Assembly (NCBI GenBank): GCA_937889545.1
Contig: CALAOT010000030.1
Coordinates: 1-43,723 of the forward strand
DNA: 43,723 nt
From: an uncultured Opitutaceae bacterium
Lineage (GTDB): Bacteria; Verrucomicrobiota; Verrucomicrobiia; Opitutales; Opitutaceae
Direction of reading: 5' to 3'
Shown here piece after piece: positions 40,211 through 43,723 of the stretch. The notes below the pieces were generated by a model. The model saw only the letters and a list, made by a program, of their open reading frames with translations, made no database searches and had not been told where the DNA came from. Each line of letters opens with the position of its first letter. Position 1 is the stretch's first letter. The translations under genes and the position numbers were made by a program.

Positions 40211-40817
40211 ATGATCGCGAAGGTCCTCTTCGTGATCTCCCTGATTCTCCTTATAGGCTCATTTTTCGCTGGCCGGAGGGCGTGGGCCAACGCGCAGTCG
40301 GGCCGGCGCTGGCGGAAATGGAGGCATCCTTGGCCCCAAAATGGGGGGAGATGTGGGCGCGCCTCGCCAAAAAGTTTGCCCAAAAAAGCCCTCGGCAGGT
40401 TCCAAGGTTTATGTCGCGCTCGGCCACCTGCGGGCCGACACCATCGGGATCCAGCTCCTGGTCACCAACCCGAGCCGGAGCGCCGTGGCGGCGGTGCACT
40501 ACGGCGGGAGGATCCAGGTGAGGGAGCTGGAGTACGCCCAGGCGGCCGAGACCCTGTGCGGTTGCTTTCAAAACGGGCTGAAGGTGGACTGGGGACCAAG
40601 ATTGTCCCATGGCGTTCAAAAACCTCGTTTAACGCACACCGTTTGCACACGCCGCGGCCGCCATCTCGTCGAGACGGAGACGGTCACCTTCCAAGTGACG
40701 GACGACGGCTACACCCGCCGCTCGGCGACCGGGCCGTTCAAGGCAAGGGCCGCCATCCGCTGGAGGAACATGGACGGCTTCGAGGCGCAGGTAGCAGGGC
40801 GCCTACTGGCCCGCTGA
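40211..40817 (+). pseudogene. Probable frameshifted gene for a small membrane-anchored protein
   Basis: The 40130-40961 stretch (about 830 bp) contains no intact recognisable gene. ATG 40211 opens a good membrane helix (MIAKVLFVISLILLIGSFFA) with AGRRAWANAQSG behind it. Plausible helical sequence continues in a second frame (PALAEMEASLAPKWGEMW, near 40290-40375). After a run of six A near 40380 a third frame reads SKVYVALGHLRADTIGIQLL and continues to a stop at 40817 with ETVTFQVTDDGYTRRSATGP. This suggests two frameshifts in one former gene. It may instead be a real short protein from 40341 with unrelated sequence upstream. No family recognised. Confidence 0.35.
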
Positions 40818-40961
40818 CCCGCTGCGGGGGCCGCGGCGGGGCTGGGGACGGGCACCCGGTTTCTCGCAGGGGGCCTGAAGATCCGACCGGAGGGAAACAC
40901 CCCATCGCATTGTGCGTGTCCAAGGAGTAGGCTCCGTCGACGTTCCGATCCAAAATCATAC

Positions 40962-41867
40962 ATGCAAAAGACAACCATTTCCCAAAAGGCCCCGTTTCTC
41001 GCCGCTGTCGCCTTGCTGTCGCTCGGGCTGGCGGCTTCCGTCCAAGCTGCCCCCTTCCCCCCGCTCACATCGCCGGCTACGACGGAGCATCGTCCCGGCA
41101 AGCTCGTGTGGGTCGATCTCTTCACCTCCAATCCCGACGCCGCGACGAAGTTCTACTGCGGCCTCCTCGGATGGACGGCCACCGCGATCGACCAGAAGGG
41201 CAAGTCCTACATCGTTTTCAAAAACGATGAAGAACCTGTCGCGGGTCTTGTCCCGCGTTCGGCCGCCAAGGGGAACCAGCCGTCGCGCTGGATCGGCTAC
41301 GATTCGGTTGCGGACCTGCAGCCAACGCTTGCGGCAGTCAAGGATAGCGGCGGCTCGGTGCGCGCGCCGGCGAAGAACTTCCCAGACCGCGGCCAGCAAG
41401 CCATCATCTGGGACAACGAGCAGAACCCGATCGGCCTCCTCCAATCGGCCTCCGGCGACCCTGCGGACGACAAGATAGTGCCCGGCGAATGGAACTGGTT
41501 CGAGGTCTATTCCAAGGACCCACAGGCCACGTCGGCATTCTACCACAAGGCCCTCGGCTACGATGTCGCGCCGGAGACACGCTCCGGCCGCAAGAGCGAG
41601 TTCGTGCTTTCAAGCAGCGGGAGCTCCCGCGGCGGAATTGCGGGGCTTCCCGAAGGCGGGGATTTCAGGCCCAGCTGGTTGGGCGTCATCCTCGTGGCCG
41701 ACATGGACAAGACGTTAGAAAAGGTCCCCGCGCTCGGCGGCAAGGTCTTGGTCGAGCCCCGCCCGGCCGAATTCGGCAGCCGCTTCGCGATCATATCGGA
41801 TCCCACGGGCGGCACCGTTGGCCTCGTGCAGTATGTCGAAAGCGCGAATCCCGAGAAAACCCCATGA
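40962..41867 (+). CDS. Exported two-domain VOC (glyoxalase-fold) protein
   Basis: The 301 residues start with a Sec signal peptide (1-29, MQKTTISQKAPFLAAVALLS, AxA site at VQAAP). Two VOC domains follow: about 44-165 (GKLVWVDLFTSNPDAATKFY...ERNPIG-like end NPIGLLQ) and about 172-295 (GEWNWFEVYSKDPQATSAFY...DPTGGTVGLVQY). The pattern resembles the VOC proteins sometimes annotated as lactoylglutathione lyase-like or hydroxylase-like. The usual glyoxalase I metal His/Glu set is not evident, so no enzymatic activity is claimed. It overlaps the next gene as ATGA. G+C is lower than in the core chromosome. A run of 144 bp before it shows no clear promoter. Confidence 0.85.
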   Translation: MQKTTISQKAPFLAAVALLSLGLAASVQAAPFPPLTSPATTEHRPGKLVWVDLFTSNPDAATKFYCGLLGWTATAIDQKGKSYIVFKNDEEPVAGLVPRSAAKGNQPSRWIGYDSVADLQPTLAAVKDSGGSVRAPAKNFPDRGQQAIIWDNEQNPIGLLQSASGDPADDKIVPGEWNWFEVYSKDPQATSAFYHKALGYDVAPETRSGRKSEFVLSSSGSSRGGIAGLPEGGDFRPSWLGVILVADMDKTLEKVPALGGKVLVEPRPAEFGSRFAIISDPTGGTVGLVQYVESANPEKTP

Positions 41868-42172
41868 AAAATACCTCAAAATCAATTTTCGGACTCATTG
41901 TCGTTGCCGGCCTCGGGCTGGGCCCGATGACCGGCTGCGTCGGCGGCTATGTTGAGGCGGGTGCGCCTGCTGTCTACTACGGCGGGGAACCGTGGGTTCA
42001 GACCGATGTCGTAATTGGCGGAGGGGGCGGATGGTACGGGGAACACCGTGACAACGCGTATGTCCATCCGGACGCACGTCGCAACGACAACAGGCAAGCG
42101 GTGCGCCACGACAGCCAGCCCGCCCGCCGCGAATCTGGTCCCGCCAAGAAGCCCGACGACCATCGAAAGTAG
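41864..42172 (+). CDS. Small Gly/Tyr-rich lipoprotein, unknown function
   Basis: The 102 residues start at ATG 41864, overlapping the VOC gene stop by 4 bp. The N-terminus (KNTSKSIFGLIVVAGLGLGP, then MTGC) is a lipoprotein signal with Cys about 25 as the lipidation site, although Met at -3 is not the preferred lipobox residue. A Gly/Tyr/Trp-rich segment follows (GGYVEAGAPAVYYGGEPW, VVIGGGGGWYG), then a His/Arg/Asp/Lys-rich tail (HPDARRNDNRQAVRHD...KKPDDHRK). I recognise no family. Coupling to the exported VOC gene suggests a shared envelope role. Confidence 0.7.
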   Translation: MKNTSKSIFGLIVVAGLGLGPMTGCVGGYVEAGAPAVYYGGEPWVQTDVVIGGGGGWYGEHRDNAYVHPDARRNDNRQAVRHDSQPARRESGPAKKPDDHRK

Positions 42173-42483
42173 GCGACCGCCGAGCGCCGCAATGAGGCTC
42201 AGTCGACCTCGGGAGTCCCGGCGGACGGGTCTTCCTTCGACCTCGAAACGTCGCCGCGAGCAATTCGCCCGCACGGTCGATCCCGTGGACAAGACCGGCC
42301 GCAAAACTTGTGCATAGGACTCGGCCGCGGACTCGGACTTGAACACACGACGCTGCCGGCGTGGCAGCTTGCGGAGCGTGTGCAGGTGCCACTTGTTTTT
42401 CCGAATGATGCGCGGCCAGTGCATGGACGGGGACCCCTAGCAATCGCGTGGCAGGACGCCAAGCTTCGCTCTAAAGCCAGTCC
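42173..42483 (-). other. Island right end; possible integrase N-terminal remnant on the minus strand
   Basis: A 311-bp stretch with no intact gene. On the minus strand, ATG 42424 opens a basic segment, PRIIRKNKWHLHTLRKLPRR followed by QRRVFKSESAAESYAQVL, resembling the arm-binding start of tyrosine recombinases (basic residues, then a KSxxEAxxYA-like helix). The frame then continues antisense into the lipoprotein gene without catalytic motifs. It starts about 60 bp inside the right repeat and points into the island, as expected for an integrase. This is a resemblance only. The plus strand shows nothing coding. Confidence 0.25.
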
Positions 42484-42540
42484 ACTGTAAATCTGCTGGC
42501 TAACGCCTTCCCTGGTTCGAATCCAGGTCCTACCACCACT
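42484..42540 (+). repeat. 57-bp direct repeat, right copy (candidate attR, tRNA-Tyr 3' fragment)
   Basis: Identical to 40073-40129. It contains the anticodon loop, variable arm, T arm, acceptor 3' strand and CCA of tRNA-Tyr, but no 5' half, so it cannot be a functional tRNA gene. Its last bases also encode the C-terminus of the minus-strand membrane protein. Confidence 0.9.
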
Positions 42541-43723
42541 CCCGCCGCCGAAGGTCCATGGCTAGAAGAGCCGCGAGCGCGGCACCGAAGAGGGCCCCCG
42601 AGGCGGCGGCGACGGCCCCCGCACGGCGAAGCAGCCAATGGTCCATCCGCGATCCGCGGCCGAGCTCCACGGGCTCCGCGAACGCGAACCAATGGTCCCC
42701 CGGCGGGATGTCGACCACCACGCGCACGGCGGAGTCCTGCGGGACGGCCATGTCCGAGGCGTGCCAGCGGCCGCCCTGCAGCGGGAAAGACTCGTCGGGC
42801 TCGATGTCGTTGGCCGACTCGAGGCGCAGAACCGCCGCGTTCAGGTCGGGACTTCCGCACACAGCGACGTGGAGGAAGGGCAGGGTGTCCGCCGCGAGAG
42901 GCCGGCTGACAAACCGCGCCGGGCCCCTGCGCGCGATCCAGACCCTGCCCGCGGGCCCGGGCGGAGGCTCCGGGGCGGACGCGGGCTCGAATCCCGCCGA
43001 GCCGTCCTCCGGCGAAAGCGCCACGGCCGGGCGGATTCCCATCGCCAGCATTGCGCGGACGCCCGGGGCCGCGAGCATCCGGGCGAGCGGGTCCGCGGCC
43101 GGGAACGGCAGCTCGGCCGCCGGGGCCGAGCGGAGGGCCTCGGGATCGCCCGTGTCCAGGAATGCGCGGATGTGCAGGCGCTCCTGGGACTTCACCCTGG
43201 GAAGGTCGGCGAGGACCTGCGCGTGCGCCCGGCGGCTCTCGCCCCACAGCCCGATCGAGACGAGGGCGACCCAGACGAACGCGAGCGAACCCCACGCGCG
43301 GCCGCGCGATTCCCGGGTCCAGAGGAGCGCGAGGGCGAGCGCGTTGACGGCCAGCCCGAAGGCGTACAGGTCCGTGTATCGCGAGCTGCCCGGAATCCCC
43401 ATCCCGGCCCGACCGTAGGCGATCGCGGCGACCTGCATCCACGTCCAGGCCGCGAGCGCGATCAGCACGGCCTCGTCGCCGGCAACGCGGCGGGTGCGCA
43501 GGCGCCTGGCCGCCAGGACGGCGACCGGCAGCTGCAGGACGAGGAACGCGACCGGCCACCCGCGGACCGGCCATGACAGGGCGGTGGCCGCGGCGCGCAG
43601 CCACGCCCAGGGGGAGCCGGACCTGAGGACGTCATGGCCGGGCACATGGCTCGCCGCCAGGAGGCCGAGGGTCTTGAAGACCTCGCGCATTCCGGGCGTG
43701 CGCCCCACGATGTTGTCGACCTG
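42530..43723 (-). CDS. Polytopic membrane protein, C-terminal part (runs off window)
   Basis: The open frame enters from the right edge (QVDNIVGRTPGMREVFKTLG) and ends at 42530, so only the C-terminal 397 or so residues are visible. Several hydrophobic segments are seen: AFLVLQLPVAVLAA, AVLIALAAWTWMQVAAIAYG, FGLAVNALALALLW and GSLAFVWVALVSIGLW. Then comes a soluble stretch of about 180 residues and a last membrane helix (AVAAASGALFGAALAALLAM). GRAGMGIPGSSRYTDL between two helices resembles surface-polysaccharide membrane proteins, but no family is assigned. The last residues EWW and the stop lie in the right tRNA-Tyr repeat copy. A GTG at 43708 is a possible start, but the frame is open past it. 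Confidence 0.7.
   Translation of the reverse strand, partial: QVDNIVGRTPGMREVFKTLGLLAASHVPGHDVLRSGSPWAWLRAAATALSWPVRGWPVAFLVLQLPVAVLAARRLRTRRVAGDEAVLIALAAWTWMQVAAIAYGRAGMGIPGSSRYTDLYAFGLAVNALALALLWTRESRGRAWGSLAFVWVALVSIGLWGESRRAHAQVLADLPRVKSQERLHIRAFLDTGDPEALRSAPAAELPFPAADPLARMLAAPGVRAMLAMGIRPAVALSPEDGSAGFEPASAPEPPPGPAGRVWIARRGPARFVSRPLAADTLPFLHVAVCGSPDLNAAVLRLESANDIEPDESFPLQGGRWHASDMAVPQDSAVRVVVDIPPGDHWFAFAEPVELGRGSRMDHWLLRRAGAVAAASGALFGAALAALLAMDLRRREWW

Overview
This is a G+C-rich window (well over 60% by eye) from a Gram-negative bacterium. ADP-heptose synthesis (hldD), sigma-54, an OpgC-like membrane acyltransferase family protein, exported lipoproteins and a Ser/Thr kinase all point that way. 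The mix of gene families, weak Shine-Dalgarno sites and many GTG/TTG starts would fit Verrucomicrobiota (Opitutus-like). That placement is my inference from gene content, not a search result. Almost all of the window is dense, conserved housekeeping chromosome. No CRISPR array, transposase or rRNA was seen.

Layout. 1-4942 (minus): one likely transcription unit, RsuA-family pseudouridine synthase > SH3-domain exported protein > folD > REC-histidine kinase > proC > hldD (runs off the left edge). 5011-5970 (minus): a ring-cleaving dioxygenase-like VOC protein. 6174-10236 (plus): a CysJ-like flavoprotein reductase without flavodoxin domain, then fabG-acpP-fabF and a lytic-transglycosylase lipoprotein. 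10261-11569 (minus): MidA-like methyltransferase and rpmB. 11586-13891 (plus): ctpA-tsaD. 13882-16516 (minus): Ser/Thr kinase and rpoN. 16532-19350: iscA-type protein, ubiE/menG (minus), an HU/IHF-type protein and hisS.

19584-22457 is compositionally different (lower G+C). It holds one 957-residue membrane protein whose N-terminal half looks like a GT-C-type glycosyltransferase and whose C-terminal half is three copies of a domain of about 150 residues that I do not recognise. 22515-25192 (minus) is tdh-kbl-cdd. 25328-30585 holds dgt, an HD-domain nucleotidase, an OpgC-like protein and a prolyl oligopeptidase. 30715-38543 (plus) is a tight operon serA-plsY-hom-lysC-thrC-cimA, which makes serine, threonine and an isoleucine precursor and carries a phospholipid acyltransferase. 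38540-39976 (minus) is a cardiolipin synthase.

The most unusual region is 40042-42540. A complete tRNA-Tyr(GUA) gene is followed about 2.4 kb later by an exact 57-bp copy of its 3' part, from the anticodon to just beyond CCA. The interval carries an exported two-domain VOC protein, a coupled small lipoprotein, a probably broken ORF and a possible recombinase remnant. This looks like a small or decayed genomic island in tRNA-Tyr. The window ends in a partial polytopic membrane protein whose stop codon lies inside the right-hand tRNA copy.

Architecture. Neighbouring genes are often coupled by GTGA or ATGA overlaps, tail-to-tail genes overlap by 4-10 bp, and divergent genes are sometimes separated by only 15-24 bp. 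In one such gap a clear -35/-10 pair places transcription start at the iscA start codon, predicting a leaderless mRNA.
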